Below the pieces are notes generated by a model that had not been told where the DNA came from, searched no databases, and saw nothing but the letters and a program-made list of their open reading frames with translations. Positions 11,211-23,441 of a DNA stretch of 64,000 nucleotides are shown piece after piece. The stretch is from Flabesymbios commensalis. Its lineage: Eukaryota; Annelida; Polychaeta; Terebellida; Flabelligeridae. Position 1 is the stretch's first letter. Each line of letters opens with the position of its first letter. The DNA lies in assembly GCA_964017125.1 (NCBI GenBank), contig OZ024914.1, forward strand, positions 15,541,508 to 15,605,507, in the 5' to 3' direction. The position numbers and the translations under genes are program-made.

Positions 11211-11820
11211 TGTGGACGCCTGACGCAAAATTGGACATTCAGGTGTGAAAAGCAGTGATGAGGAAAGAACCAATCCATCTTCTCCTGAACGGACCACGGG
11301 CAATCAATAACCAGGATTTGTTAATTACAGCCGAATAAATATAATCAATTTGTATTTCTCTCAAAATAACAGCGCCTAATTTTTCAACACGCCAATGGGA
11401 ATGTCAACCATCTAATTGTGACGATTGCTTTATAATTTGCTGTGAAAAAACGCGGAGTATTTGCACCAGGAACCAATTCTAGAACACAATGCTGGTTTAT
11501 CATGCTTATAGTCGGTTATAATTAATCAAATGAAAATACTGATGCAATATCCATGTAACACAATTTAACTTTTCATGTTATTGTTTGGAGTGACAAAAAA
11601 AGGGTTTTTATCGTTAGAGGCGTGTTGTGCACATCGTCATCCACCATGGGTCGACCCAATCATCATAAACCAAGAGAAAAATAAATATTGCAAGTGTAAA
11701 CACAATTAAGCATGTTCAGTTGCGTCCAAAATAATTCGCGAAATTGGTCCTAGGCGATATTAGCATACATACATTTTTGCGAACACAAATCTGACAGCAA
11801 GTCACTTCCTAGCAGGAGTG

Positions 11821-11916
11821 ATAATACACTTCGTCGCCTCGGAGCTAAATGATCCTATCTGCCACTCTGACGAGTGTCAGATAGGATCCTTTAGCTCCGA
11901 GGCGACGACTTATTAT
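11821..11916. repeat. Near-perfect palindrome, 96 bp
   Basis: CTTCGTCGCCTCGGAGCTAA and GATCCTATCTG pair with CAGATAGGATC and TTTAGCTCCGAGGCGACGAC around CCACTCTGACGAGTGT. One copy in the window. Confidence 0.8.
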
Positions 11917-12379
11917 AAGCAATTATCGACCGTAATGTGTGTTATTGAATGTGTGTGATTGTTATAATATTGTTGATTTTTAGATTACAAATCGGGATAA
12001 GCCTTTGGCTAATGGTTGTATTTACCACAAAAAACGATTTTAAATAAACATGATTTGATTTGCAAATATTAGCGATAAATCGTGCAATTCGCGAATTAAA
12101 TGGGACGCGTAAATAATTGGGTGTACAGTAATGTTATTTTGATCATAAGCGTGTTTTTATTAGTGATTAATTTGATGTTGAAGGCCAGCCTCCGGAGTGA
12201 TCGCCGGGTTTGTTAAAAAAAATCTACATTAATTAATTTTTTTTATTAGATTTTATGTCAATATTTATTGCAAATTTGCCAAGATTGGCATTCATAACTA
12301 CTCAAGAATAAATTGAAGTTTTTAAAAAAATCATTGCAATACATTTCTGAGAGCAAAACCTAACCTAGTACCAGAATAA

Positions 12380-12611
12380 TTAACTCTTTAACTGTCGCAT
12401 CATTCCGTAACTTTTGATTTCATTTGCAGCTTGTAATTGCGTCAAATTGCGAGCTACAAATGAATTAAAATTACATTCCCGCTTAAAAAGAAAACATATT
12501 AACCCTAGTGCTGCTTTCTCATCATTTGAAGCTGGAAATGCAATTTCCAGCTTCAAATGATGAGAAATAGCTTCATTTGCGAAAAAATAAACATCACAGC
12601 AATTAAACAGT
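12380..12611 (+). mobile_element. Two family D-type hairpins, possibly nested
   Basis: First hairpin: TTCATTTGCAGCTTGTAATT with CGAGCTACAAATGAATTA, after TTAACTCTTTAACTG at 12380. Second: TTAACCCTAGTGCTGC at 12498, then CATCATTTGAAGCTGGAAAT and its complement at 12520-12571. Whether the second inserted into the first is unclear. Confidence 0.6.
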
Positions 12612-12767
12612 GTGTCACAAACCATTTATCAATGTGGTTTGAAACTGGCTTGAACACGTATAAATATTATACATGATATACGGGGCTAATAGAAACAGGG
12701 TTAAAATTGTCATGCGATTCAAAGAGTCGACGACACTCAGGGGTCAACATTATGTTGGGCAAGGTTC

Positions 12768-12875
12768 CCAGAAAACAGAAGATATTGAACCAATGCTGTT
12801 TTAATAATAGGCCAGCGTCGCAGACGGTGGGCTAACATTAACACAACATTGGCTCAAGCTCTCATGTTAGCTGGG
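12768..12875. mobile_element. Family A palindromic MITE, full length
   Basis: CCCAGAAAACAGAAGATATT at left, TCAAGCTCTCATGTTAGCTGGG at right ends. Inner CAATGCTGTTTTAATAATAG and CATTAACACAACATTG around CGTCgcaGACGG. Confidence 0.8.
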
Positions 12876-13276
12876 TTATAAGACACTGTGTCACTTTTGG
12901 TTGGTCGTTCTGCATTTATTATTATGCTGACTGGTCAATCGTTGATCTAAATTAGTCATCTGCTCTGCATGCACTTTTTGCTGGAATGTATATTTGATAA
13001 GGTCGGATGTCAGTCCAACCTGTCTCATCGAGCATAGGCCTACTGATACTGATGACACAGTCTGCACATACATCGGTTTCTTTCTGCATAGTGTACTCAG
13101 GACGTGCTACGTAGAACAAAATACTGTGCTCCTATGGAATATCGTACACCAAATTCTTTAAATGTTGTGTCATCATATTTCATCCCCATTAAGATGACAT
13201 TGCTGATATCAGCTTCAAAAGAAACTAGCATATAATATTCTAAATATGTTATTCATGGTTTCAAAAATCAATAAAA

Positions 13277-13455
13277 TAGTAGTAAAATGTACTATTAACT
13301 TTGGAACCAATGTTTGAAACTTGTGATTTTTCGATTTGCTACGACAAGCCTTGATCACATAGGCCAGCAGTATGTGATCAAGGCTTGCCGTAGCAAGTCG
13401 AAACGTCATAAGTTTCAAACATTTGTTCCAAAGCTAGTACATTTTAATATACTAC
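13277..13455. mobile_element. Foldback element, about 180 bp
   Basis: Arms of about 85 bp: GCCTTGATCACATA pairs with TATGTGATCAAGGC, and AATGTTTGAAACTTGTGA with its counterpart near 13410, around GGCCAGCAG. The similar open frames on the two strands are mirror images of the arms. Confidence 0.8.
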
Positions 13456-14174
13456 ATGTATTATCTAGCATTATAGTTTTAATACTAGCGGGTAGTCAAG
13501 TAAGCATGCTATAATAACAATCTTGATTTACTAGAAATGCACACATGTGTATTTGATAAATTCCAATCATCAAATGAAAATAACATGAAAATAACTCTTT
13601 AAATGCATCGACCGAAATAAACAGGATAAAAGTTTCAGAGTTATATATTCAAGTTGATTATTTTCTGTAGGGTGTTATTTCTGTATGATTGTGAGTTTGG
13701 GTGTTTGTAGCATTGATTGGTGAGTTGTTTGTGTGTAGTTAACAGGTCGGTCACACACGCACCCTGTAGATACATCAATGTCCACGTCAATCTGTGAAGG
13801 CCCCAGACACCCTCCAACACCACACAATCAGCTGAGCCTGAGCCTCGTACCCCAACTGTGATGTCAGTATGACGTAAAACCACATATCGCCACTCTGGCA
13901 ATAAAGTAGTCGTATTTGCTACCGTGGAAAATAGAACCAGCTGATTCTATTATCCTTGCTGATACACACCGTAAACATGGTAAAACCTCATATTGTGAGA
14001 ATGCGATTTTTTTTTGTTTCAAATTGTTTCCGACTCTTAAGTATCTAACTGCTAGGTTGTCTTAAATATATTCCACCCTCAGCACGTTTCAAACCAAATA
14101 AAATGCGATTGAAAATGTGTTTGTCAGATGCTTAGATGATAAAATAATATTATATTCGTAATGTCTGTCTTTCC

Positions 14175-14250
14175 TAAATATAATTATTTTTTGTCATTTG
14201 AAGCTGGGAATTGCGTCAGCAAATACAGCGCGAAAAATAGACAATTGATT
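14175..14250 (+). mobile_element. piggyBac-type MITE family D, one hairpin arm
   Basis: ATTTTTTGTCATTTGAAGCT then GGGAATTGCGTCAGCAA. The right arm is largely missing and GCGAAAAATAGACAA follows. Confidence 0.55.
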
Positions 14251-14724
14251 GTATTGAATCCACACATTGGTAAAAAGTAGTCTAGAAAAGTGAACTAACG
14301 TTACAGTTTGTTTTCAGACACATCAGTTTTATTCAGTGCAAAGAATGTGTACAGAGACAGATCGTGGATACATTAGTATTCTGGTCTGGTTCGCCATGAT
14401 ACAGTACCGCTACAGCAGACCGAGAAAAACTTAAGTACAAACGTTTGACCAGCATTGCGCCGGAGTTGCCGTGGATGTAATATGTACATAATTTTGTCGT
14501 GCACACAAAGGGCCAATATTATGAGCGTATACAATAAGTATTATATCTATATCCTATTCGGAAGCTGAACTAATTCAATCAATAAAATCAGCGAAAATAG
14601 ATATTATCAGTAAATAGAGGATGTAATAAATATAAATAATAGGCATGGCTACACTTCCCCCGCCCCCAATACATTTTTTTATACGCATTTCTTATTTCGG
14701 ACATGCACACAGTCCGAAATAAAA

Positions 14725-15035
14725 GGGCGGGGGCCCTAGGGTAGTGGTTTAGCACCGCTGCCTTTCACGCCAGAGTTCGGGGCTCGGTTCCCGGTCTCGG
14801 CGGTTTGAAAGAAACATAAAATGTTTCTTCCCCATCCACGTGTGAAAGTCAGTATTGTGGGGAGCCTCCGTGACCGAGAGGTAGCGTGCTCGGCCTCAGA
14901 CCGCCAGGGCTCGAATGTCGAATCCTGTGTCTGGAGGACAGTGTCATCTCAATCATCTCACCATCCTCAGGAGGTTCTCCTGGCCCAGTTTAGCCTATAT
15001 GTGCACAAAGGTGGCCTAAAGCCCGATTCATTTCC
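14725..15035 (+). mobile_element. tRNA-derived SINE, two-headed, second type of first head
   Basis: First head: CTAGGGTAGTGGTTTAGCAC with B-box-like GGCTCGGTTCCCGG, unlike the head at 98. Linker with AAAATGTTTCTTCCC, second head GGGAGCCTCCGTGACC with CGTGCTCGGCCTCAGACCGC, then body CTCAGGAGGTTCTCCTGG and TGTGCACAAAGGTGGCC. Confidence 0.88.
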
Positions 15036-15200
15036 GAAATAAGAAATCGGGAATTTCGTCACTATATATCTCGCTCAACTGGTAAATGCGCAACACAAAA
15101 ATTAAAAAACGTTTGCACTTCTAGCCTACGGACATCTTTATATCGTATGGTCATATCAAGAAGCCAAAATAAAATCACCGATTTTTTTTATGATTTTAGC
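15033..15200 (+). mobile_element. Single right arm of the family I foldback element
   Basis: GAAATAAGAAATCGGGAATT, CAACTGGTAAATGCGC and AAGCCAAAATAAAATCACCG match 4965-5140 in order. It abuts the tail of the SINE at 14725. Confidence 0.7.
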
Positions 15201-15250
15201 CTGATTGTGTCGCTTCAAATAATGTGTTGATTATGAGATTAAATTCGAGG

Positions 15251-15469
15251 TTAACCCTTTAACCGCCAAAATCTGTAATTTAAATTTTCACCCACTTGAA
15301 GTTGCGAGACTCAAGTGAGTGAAAATTATTCAGATTAGACAAAATTGAGGTCAACTCTTTTCAAATCTCGCTGGTTGATGTCACTTTTTATCTTTAACAT
15401 TTTTAAAATGATGTTATAATAAAAAATGAAAACCAGAATATATGCGGCACCGGCGGTTAAAGGGTTTAA
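15251..15469. mobile_element. piggyBac-type MITE family C
   Basis: TTAACCCTTTAACCGCCAAA at left, CGGCGGTTAAAGGGTTTAA at right. Hairpin ATTTTCACCCACTTGAAGTT / CTCAAGTGAGTGAAAATT near the left end, so reverse to the copy at 31103. Confidence 0.8.
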
Positions 15470-15799
15470 GAGAGTCATCACCGCGACCTGTGATTGGCAG
15501 ATGTGGCACGTGGACGTGTCCTGCAGGATGCACACGTGGACTACCCCTGCCAATGTCAGGGTGCATTACCGCGACACACCGTACTCCAGAGAGCCACACA
15601 GCCGATTAGAGTGTCTGGATATAATCCTTGAGGTGAAGGTCATGCCAGAGGAGACTGATCCGGAACACGGACGCGGCTACGATTCAACGAATCCGGTAGA
15701 ATTATGACCAGCGTCACAAAAAAGACAAATTCCGGGACAAAGCAAAATTAAAGTTCATATTATTACGTCAGTATCGGCCCCAAAGCCTATTGTGTCGAC

Positions 15800-15869
15800 C
15801 AAAATGAAACAGCAATAACTGCGTACGCAAATAGTATACCGATTACTGCTGTTTGCCTTTGCATGACAG
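15800..15869. mobile_element. Family J hairpin
   Basis: AACAGCAATAACTGCGTACG and GATTACTGCTGTTTGCCTTT around a diverged loop; ends with TTTGCATGACAG. More decayed than the copy at 20799. Confidence 0.55.
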
Positions 15870-15916
15870 CGTGCGATATTCCATCGATTAAATTTCGTAT
15901 GTTTTGTAAGATTGCA

Positions 15917-15972
15917 TGAAACTAAATGAAATGAAATGAATCGGGCTTTAGGCCACCTTTGTGCACATATGG
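15917..15972 (-). mobile_element. SINE 3' end fragment
   Basis: AAATGAAATGAATCGGGCTTTAGG and CCACCTTTGTGCACATATGG, the tail end of the tRNA-derived SINE only. Confidence 0.75.
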
Positions 15973-16009
15973 ATTGCATGAAACTATGGTTTACTCAATA
16001 AACAAGCTA

Positions 16010-16080
16010 TTGACCCAATGTTGATTTGATGGTGGACCAACGTCTAAGACGCTGAAGCAACATCAAATCAACATTGGGTG
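16010..16080. mobile_element. Family A palindromic MITE
   Basis: CCCAATGTTGATTTGATG pairs exactly with CATCAAATCAACATTGGG; centre CGTCtaaGACG. The two substitutions relative to other copies are compensated. Confidence 0.8.
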
Positions 16081-16221
16081 AAAATATTGTGGGTGCTGCA
16101 TGTAATAGGCTAAACAGTGAACCAACGTTGGCTCATTGGTCTGACCCTGAGTCAAGGTCAGACCAATATCGTACACGTTACCCCAGCATTAAAACAGCAC
16201 TGTATGATCATCTTATTTCTG

Positions 16222-16318
16222 GTTTCCGGCAAACATGAGACGTTGAACTAAAGTTGGTTTAATGTTGGCCCAACATTAAACCAACATTGGCTTGACATCT
16301 CGTTTCTGCTAGTTAGTT
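16222..16318. mobile_element. Family A palindromic MITE lacking its centre
   Basis: Ends GGCAAACATGAGACGTTGA and GACATCTCGTTTCTGC. GTTGGTTTAATGTTGG meets CCAACATTAAACCAAC directly, so the CGTC/GACG core is deleted symmetrically. Confidence 0.75.
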
Positions 16319-17320
16319 TGATCGATCTGAGTGGTTTTTGTGGTAGGATACCAGTCAGTCCAGATGGGATGTTTACGCATGCGTGAACACTGGCTCGTGT
16401 GACGCCAGAAAAATCAGGGGAATTAATGATCAAGACCACTCACAAAATGGCGCGAATCACCAGACTGTTTAGGGACTCCGGTTTATCTGGTTTATGGGTT
16501 CCGGACCAATTTCATTAACTCATAGCATAACTTTGCACAGGAACGCATTACATTTAATTACGTTGCAGTGTAATGCATATTGCATTGCGTTTCATGATAA
16601 TGCAGAGCGAGTGCGGAAATATTCCTTTATGTCGCTTTTTGTAGATTAATTGTTGCAAAATCGCGACAAAAGGCAGCCTAAAGACGGGACGATGCCCTAC
16701 TCTTTTTGAATGCATGCGTGAGTAGCACTACACCGTGAGTAGCACTACACATTTTGGAACATGGATGGAGGGGATTCATTAAGCATTTTAAGTGCCATTT
16801 TATATTCCAGGCCAAGGGAGTGCTGCATGTAGGCTATATGCATAACCACGATAACCAATATCAGGATTTGAACCTGATATTTAACTCCTCCCCCAATCTC
16901 GTGGCGATAGCTAAAAAAACAGGTCACATTAAACATGATAAATACCCGAAAGTAAATATTTTAAAAGTTTCGAGGATGTTACATTTAAAGAAAAGTATTC
17001 CCCATTATTATTATTCTACAGGGGGGGGGGGGTGGTAAAAAGCGACAGCAAGGTCGTACAATTTACCACATTTCTCAAGGGATCGCAATCCATCAAATTA
17101 TACAGCATCATCTGATAATACTGTAATTCTCACACATAATTACAAGTGACGTCTATAACGATGATACATGTAAAAGCACACTTTATTACCTCTTCATGCA
17201 ATAGCTTCTAATTCAAAAAGAAATATATTTTCCAGGGTGGTCCATATATCTTGCTCTACCATAACCAATCAGTCTTCATTTCCCTTGCCTCCACGGAGTA
17301 TGCGTGCTTTGCAGTGGACG

Positions 17321-17402
17321 TTGTTAGTTTAATGTTGGTCCATCATTAATGACATTGGCCCAGCATTAAATCAACATTGGGTCAACGTCTCGTGTTTGCA
17401 TG
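17321..17402. mobile_element. Family A palindromic MITE, left terminus lost
   Basis: TTAGTTTAATGTTGGTCCATC - GACATTGGCCCAGCATTAAA - TCAACATTGGGTCAACGTCT - CGTGTTTGC. Confidence 0.7.
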
Positions 17403-17520
17403 AGAGTGACATTGAATCTCTAAATTTGTACATGTTGTGTAGAATCTTCCCCCAAAGCATGGATTCACCTTAAACTTTCAAGCTGCGGTCGGCATTCTCA
17501 AGGCGACCGACCCGCATCTC

Positions 17521-17566
17521 AGGCATTTGATTGGTCGAGATGGTCATCTCGACCAACCACGTGCCT
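17521..17566. repeat. Short perfect hairpin
   Basis: GGCATTTGATTGGTCGAGAT pairs with ATCTCGACCAACCACGTGCC. A related hairpin occurs at 2557. Confidence 0.65.
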
Positions 17567-18271
17567 AAGATCTGGGTCAACGTTTTGAAAACATCGGTTC
17601 TGACATACATAGCATAACATTCCGCCAGTGGACGTCATAAATGTTGTCAACACCTACTTCTGAACAGTCTTGTGTGAAGTTTATGGTTTGATGTACGAGC
17701 TGTTCATATAAATGATCCTGGCCTGTCTAGATGAAGGGTGGACTCAACGCTCTCTCCTATCTCTGACACAATGACAACGGTTTGGTTGGCTGGCAGATGC
17801 TTTGGCATGAGGATTGGGGAAAACCACGTAGTTTTATAGTTGTCAATAACCTGATAACGCTACAGTATAAACAGTTAATTATCATGATTATATACCATGA
17901 TATACCGCTATGTACTTTTATACTATTCTTGTTTTGTAGAATCAAAACTAAAACATACGTTCTCTTTGGATATAAACTAATATATCCACCACTTGATACG
18001 AAAGGGTGTATACTTGGATATGAAAGGGTGTATCTAGACACGCCCTTTCATAACCAAGGGATGGAATTGTACAATATTGTATGACACTTAAACTCATGTA
18101 TTATTTCAGATAAATAGTGATCTTGGAGAGAAAAATAATTCAGACAAAACAATACTATGACCTGATAACAGTTGAATCCGAACACAATAATGTCAAAATG
18201 AACGTTTTCAACCCGCTTCTCGACATACCCGATCCACAACCTAAAATGTTTAAAAATCAAACACGATATAT

Positions 18272-18340
18272 TCACCCAATGATGGTGTAATATTGGGCCA
18301 ACATCACACCATCATTGGGAGAAATTTACTCGTGTTTGGT
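18272..18340. mobile_element. Family A palindromic MITE, short
   Basis: CCCAATGATGGTGTAATATT - GGGCCAACATC - ACACCATCATTGGG. GATGGTGT is unique to this copy and matched in the other arm. Confidence 0.7.
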
Positions 18341-18344
18341 TAAG

Positions 18345-18524
18345 TATACTAAATGTCAGATTCTGGCATCTAAAATCGACCACCACACTGTAAGAGTAAC
18401 ATATGTATCATGTTTATAATGGCCGTACAACCATAACATAGGTATTCAACATGTTCGAATGAAGCTAACATTTATGATGATCTCCATGGTTTATATGAAA
18501 ATATTTCAGCGCTTTAAGGGTTAA
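18345..18524 (+). mobile_element. piggyBac-type MITE family B, hairpin end truncated
   Basis: Begins within the stem (GTCAGATTCTGGCATCTAAA), then the body with CATAACATAGGTATTCAA and the end CAGCGCTTTAAGGGTTAA. Lies directly after the family A copy at 18272. Confidence 0.7.
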
Positions 18525-18850
18525 AAGCGGTGCAGATGTAATTACGCCGTAATGAGGATGATGACGAGTGGTCCTGTTGATAAGTGACCACAAGACAGAG
18601 AGCTCTACTGGCTGACCACCTGACTGACCACTCAGCAGACACGAGGCTTTCAAGCGAAGTTGGACCAGCCACGAAGATGGTGGACCAATATTAAAACAAC
18701 TTAGGCTCAATCTCTGGTTTTTGTTGCTAAGGCGGTTAACTGACCAGCTAACTGACCTCGTTAATGGGGAAGATGGAGGGCATCACAAGGTGAAGATAAG
18801 GCGGTGATGACACGTCTTGTCAACTGAGATATCGCCATATATTCTTACAC

Positions 18851-18990
18851 TCCAGAGGTGCAGCCGTTTTCACCATCAGACGTATATCGGTATCAGCCCA
18901 CTGGCACACCGCACTATATGCAGCGGTTTTCACTATGATACGTATGTCATCTATATCGGTCTCAGCCCATATCGCACCCCATGCAGCCGT
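18851..18990. repeat. Tandem duplication of about 70 bp
   Basis: GCAGCCGTTTTCACCATCAG, ATATCGGTATCAGCCCA and CGCACT in the first unit; GCAGCGGTTTTCACTATGA, ATATCGGTCTCAGCCCA and CGCACC in the second. Confidence 0.75.
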
Positions 18991-19206
18991 AGTTTGAACT
19001 GCAATATGGTTATGTTATGTCATGTGTGACTTGATTTTGTGAGAAAATGACAACGCTGTCCACTATTCGTGCGATATGGGAACATACAGCACTCGTCCAA
19101 TGAATAAAGTGTGATCCTACATGCAGCTCGGACGTTGGTTTATGTAAGGTGTCTATTTTATAAACAAAAACCGGTCAGAATAACATTATAGTCGTACGCG
19201 TGGTCA

Positions 19207-19376
19207 TTAACTCTCTCATGAAACACTTTCCGAACCGCTTTATCACAATTATTGTGAGATGTCTATTTTTCATGAATATAAATATTTTTCGTCATTTAAA
19301 GCTGGAAATTGCGTCAGCAATTCCAGCTTCAAATGACGAAAAATAGAAACAAACAATTCAGCGACACAAGGGATAA
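19207..19376 (+). mobile_element. piggyBac-type MITE family D
   Basis: TTAACTCTCTCATG at left, CAGCGACACAAGGGATAA at right. Hairpin ATTTTTCGTCATTTAAAGCT / AGCTTCAAATGACGAAAAAT around GCGTCAGC. Confidence 0.75.
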
Positions 19377-19855
19377 TCACAAATGGTCATACATTTAATC
19401 ACCTCCCATCCATAATTAACCACGCTGTCTGTAAAAAAACACTAACTACCCTATTCACAGTGAACATGACAGGAAAAACGAGACAACAGTGCTGCTTTGG
19501 GCCACCGTCTAGCCAACGTTTAGCAATCATGCCGGCTGTATAATAATAATAATAATAATCTTCTGGTATTATCCTCATCAGCTGATAGAACTGACTACAG
19601 ATAATTAATCTTCAAACAAACCGCTGTAATTATGTAGAAGTCAGAATCAAACGTTTTGAATCGTTGGCAACGAGCCAGGGAACATTCTGCACGCTATCGC
19701 AGAAAAGCTAGACAATTCTACACAATTATTGCCAATGCAATTTTAATTTAATTAGCAAACTATTCCCGAGTTACCGCTAAGAATAGCGCACGGATTCATG
19801 GGTCACAAATGAATAACCTTCCAGTAATTTGTTCCTGTGGGCAAACATTTGCCAC

Positions 19856-20086
19856 TTAACCCTTTGACTTCCAGGCCGGGGTGCATGCCAGGATCCAGAT
19901 ATACTGGTGTAGGAGTTCTATTTTTCGTCATTTGAAGCTGGAATTGCTAACGCAATTTCCAGCTTCAAATGACGAAAAATACATAAATGTATTATATATT
20001 TGACGAAAATTTGTGTCATTTTATGGTTACGTTCATTGACGAATGACGACGGAAATTTCCGTCATGTATGGTAGTGAAAAGGTTAA
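19856..20086 (+). mobile_element. piggyBac-type MITE family D, full length
   Basis: TTAACCCTTTGACTTCCAGG at left, GTAGTGAAAAGGTTAA at right. Hairpin ATTTTTCGTCATTTGAAGCT / AGCTTCAAATGACGAAAAAT near the middle. A second small inverted pair (TGACGGAAATTTCCGTCA) lies to the right. Confidence 0.82.
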
Positions 20087-20284
20087 AGTGTTTTAGTTGC
20101 CTCTAGTTGTGTCCTCACAAGAAAGAGTTTTTACAATGGCTGAATCTCCTTATAGTATAGGTCTGTATATTTCATGATTTATGAAATATAGGCCTAATTA
20201 AAAACTTACAGGAACTGACAAGTTGGAGTTGTCCTTTTGTGTTATTGCTAAAGTGAAATAAAATGATTGATGTACAGGTAACAT

Positions 20285-20790
20285 ACTGACACATGGCATG
20301 AAGCTCTAACTACAAGTGGCTGTCAATGGCATGTGGCTCTTTAAAGCGAATGGTCGCTCATGAAAGTTGTATAAAGCTCATAATGATAGGTGGTCGTAAT
20401 GGCACATGGTCGTTTAGAACGAGTGGTCGATCAGGGCAGATTCTACTTGATTTTGAACGTTAGGGCAAGTGGTGCTGAATTGCATATGGTCGTACATAGC
20501 GAATGGTCGCACACGAAATATTCTACCTACTGTATTTTAAACTTTTAGGGCAAGTGGTCATCAATTGAATCTGATCGTTCATAACGAGTGGTCGCTCATG
20601 CCAGTATATACTGTGAAGTTAGCTATATTCCCCTGTTAGCGAAAATACATTTTGTTCACGACTGGTTGTACATTGCAAAGCAAACAGCAGAAAATGCTTA
20701 CTTGAAAATTAAGTAGTTGCTGACAAAGTCCATGATATGTGGTCGTTCACAACGAGTGGACGCCCATGATAGATTCTAGTGGTAAAAAAT
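20285..20790. repeat. Degenerate tandem repeat with TGGTCG words
   Basis: Recurring ACGAGTGGTCGCTCATG, TTAGGGCAAGTGG and GATTCTACTTG-type words at spacings near 115 bp, three to five units. Family J hairpins lie in its right part. Confidence 0.65.
20655..20735. mobile_element. Family J hairpin, degraded
   Basis: GCAAAGCAAACAGCAGAAAA, TGCTTACTTGAAAATTAAGT, then AGTTGCTGACAAAG. Confidence 0.5.
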
Positions 20791-20798
20791 CCTCGCGC

Positions 20799-20869
20799 AG
20801 TGCAAAAACAAACAGCGGTAACTGCTTACTTGAAAAGTAAGCAGTTACTGCTGTTTGATTTTGCATGGC
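20799..20869. mobile_element. Family J hairpin, intact
   Basis: GTGCAAAAACAAACAGCGGT and AACTGCTTACTT pair with AAGTAAGCAGTTACTGCTGT and TTGATTTTGCATG around GAA. Confidence 0.75.
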
Positions 20870-21487
20870 TGTGTTGGATTGTGCTAGTACCATTGTGCAA
20901 TAGCACTCCAGCAACCGTCAGGACATGTAATAATGTGCTCTCCGTTATTAATGTCGTTATTGTGACACCAGGGCTAGTAGACAGCAGCCAATTGCTTATA
21001 TTACGTGCCAAACTCACCATAAATCATAATGTGTATTATTACATATTCATATACAGGCCACCGGCGGCCTCCGAACAATGGTTTGCTGATATACAGGGCT
21101 CGAACAAATGCTCTTATGAATAAAGCGTATCATAGGCTACGATCATTTCGCGCAGAACATATCATAGCGATACATATCGTTTTATTTGCATAACACATGC
21201 ATTTGATGAACGTTAGTCATATTAGGATACTCATCACATTTTTTAAATCCACAATTGCTCAAAATGGACAGAGCACACGGTCATATAACCACAATAGAAT
21301 AAGCTGACTACTGGAAAAAAGAATAAACTCACATAAAAATGTGCCTGATATCCGACTTTCAAACTCTCTTTTTCTTTGTACTTTCACCATAAGTTATGTC
21401 TTTTGATCCTGAAAAAAACAGAACATATTTAATGACGTTAGAGATAAACAGTTAAATTCACTTGATAATGTATTATAAGTTAATTAT

Positions 21488-21604
<117 letters not shown>

Positions 21605-21699
21605 AAGTGTTGATTGTATATCTTTTTCATATGTATATATGTTTATTTTACTTTTTTGTTGTGTGGACGTTTTGCGGTGGCTCTTTTGCTAGCGGACCC

Positions 21700-23330
21700 A
21701 GTCGACCTTAAAAAGAGTCTCCAGATCACCAACATGACCAAGGTATACATTTTGTTGTGTAGATTTTCTATGTTTGAAAGGTCAAATAAATACGTCTATC
21801 TATCTGATTGAGAAATAAGTGATGTAGAATAGTCAGATCTCAATGCCTGTTGTCCAGACCAACATTCACGACAATTTCTGAAGATTTATGAAGACTTCCG
21901 ACCACCTGCTAGATACATCGTGGACGGTGTAGCGGAACCTTGTCCTGCTCTATCCTTAATATCAATCACCCACATGTACCAGCGTATGGGGCAAGTCTCC
22001 CTTGTCTGGTGTAAATAAACTACGTCTATCAGGACTGAGATAAAACGAGAGAGCCGTCATAAACACGGATAAATATCATCTGAGATGAATAGAAAACAGC
22101 CAATTAGGACACATGCTAGTCAGCTCGCTAAAACTATGCGGAACATTAATCAAACATCCCGGAATATTTCTGTCATGTCTTTTGCTTTCGCCGCAAAAAA
22201 TATCATCAATATAAAAACATGAAATTAAATCAGCGTTCCGGATTGGCATTCTCCTTGTCATTTTAAAGTGATTAGTAGTGATGATAGATCGACCAGGACT
22301 GATGAAAAGAGTCACCATAGTGAAGAAAATCAAATACATATTCCCAGGAAACAAGTTCTAAAACATGATGTTGTAACTCTTAACACTGCCTACTGGGCAA
22401 ACAATATCCAGTTCACTTCATATCTAAGGAGTGCCTAGATGTGAAGTCATGTGGATATTATTTTACGTCGCTTTCTGCGCTGTATTTCAAATCCCTCGCT
22501 CAAGTATGTTTACAATAACACTGGATTTTTTTTCTAAAACTGTTACTTCATACGATAGAGGTATACATATACTTTATCATGGTTCATAGTTTTGGCATTT
22601 GTTACAGAGGAAGTACAACGTAGTTGTTTCCAATTGAATTTCAAATGAACAATCCGTGAGTCCGTTAACCATAATAATATAATGTGTGATACACAGCTTT
22701 TATATGCTTATGTTTTGGCTCTGAATACTTTGTGGTAATCTCTAAAATATATTAGAGACTGGGTTCTATAACTCCAACGTGTTCATGGTACAGAAGTGGA
22801 GCGAACTCAAAAAATAAAAATCACAATAGCAACTGAAAAACATACGTCAAAGAGAAAGAACGAAATTCCATGAAATTCCATGAAACATTAGCCATTCAGT
22901 GTCATAGTAAACATGGTACAACCTGTATATTGTATCTGACCTGGTATCAAAAATAACACTAGATTCGTAGATCCAAATATACTGTTTTAATAATAAACTG
23001 ACGTCACCAGTGTATTTTAATAGTACTTAATCATGTTAATGGTTAATTATACTACAATTCTACTACGCTACTCACGTGTTCCTCCTTATCAACAGTTTAC
23101 AAGGATCCGGGAATATATTGCGTTTATATACATGGTATATTGGAAACTTGTATAACAATAAAATAAATTGTAGATTTATATCACGCTATATGATTGTGTT
23201 TAATACACATCAACAGATGTGTATTTCGTCAGAACTAACCTTAGATTTAAAAAACCGACCGTCGCTGTGTACTGCCTTCGTGAAATGAGATTCGGGCAGC
23301 TTTACGTTCTCGGTGGAGTGGCGAGCGCGA
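21700..23330. other. Intergenic stretch without recognised gene
   Basis: AT-rich, no frame resembling a known protein. It holds only a small hairpin at 22406-22464 (AATATCCAGTTCACTTCA with its complement around AGGAGTGCC). Confidence 0.5.
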
Positions 23331-23332
23331 TT

Positions 23333-23441
23333 ATCCAGCAACACGAGACGTAGAAACAACGTTGATTTATTGTTGGGCCAGCGTCTGTGACGCTGGCCCA
23401 ACATTAAACCAACATTGGTTCTACGTCGCGTATTTGCTGGG
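23333..23441. mobile_element. Family A palindromic MITE, full length
   Basis: Ends TCCAGCAACACGAGACGTAG and CTACGTCGCGTATTTGCTGG; the GTAG/CTAC change is matched in both arms. Centre GCGTCtgtGACGC. Confidence 0.85.

Noticed and set aside
15426-15707. 93-residue frame
   Set aside because: Its first part is the right end of the family C element; the remainder has no recognised motif.
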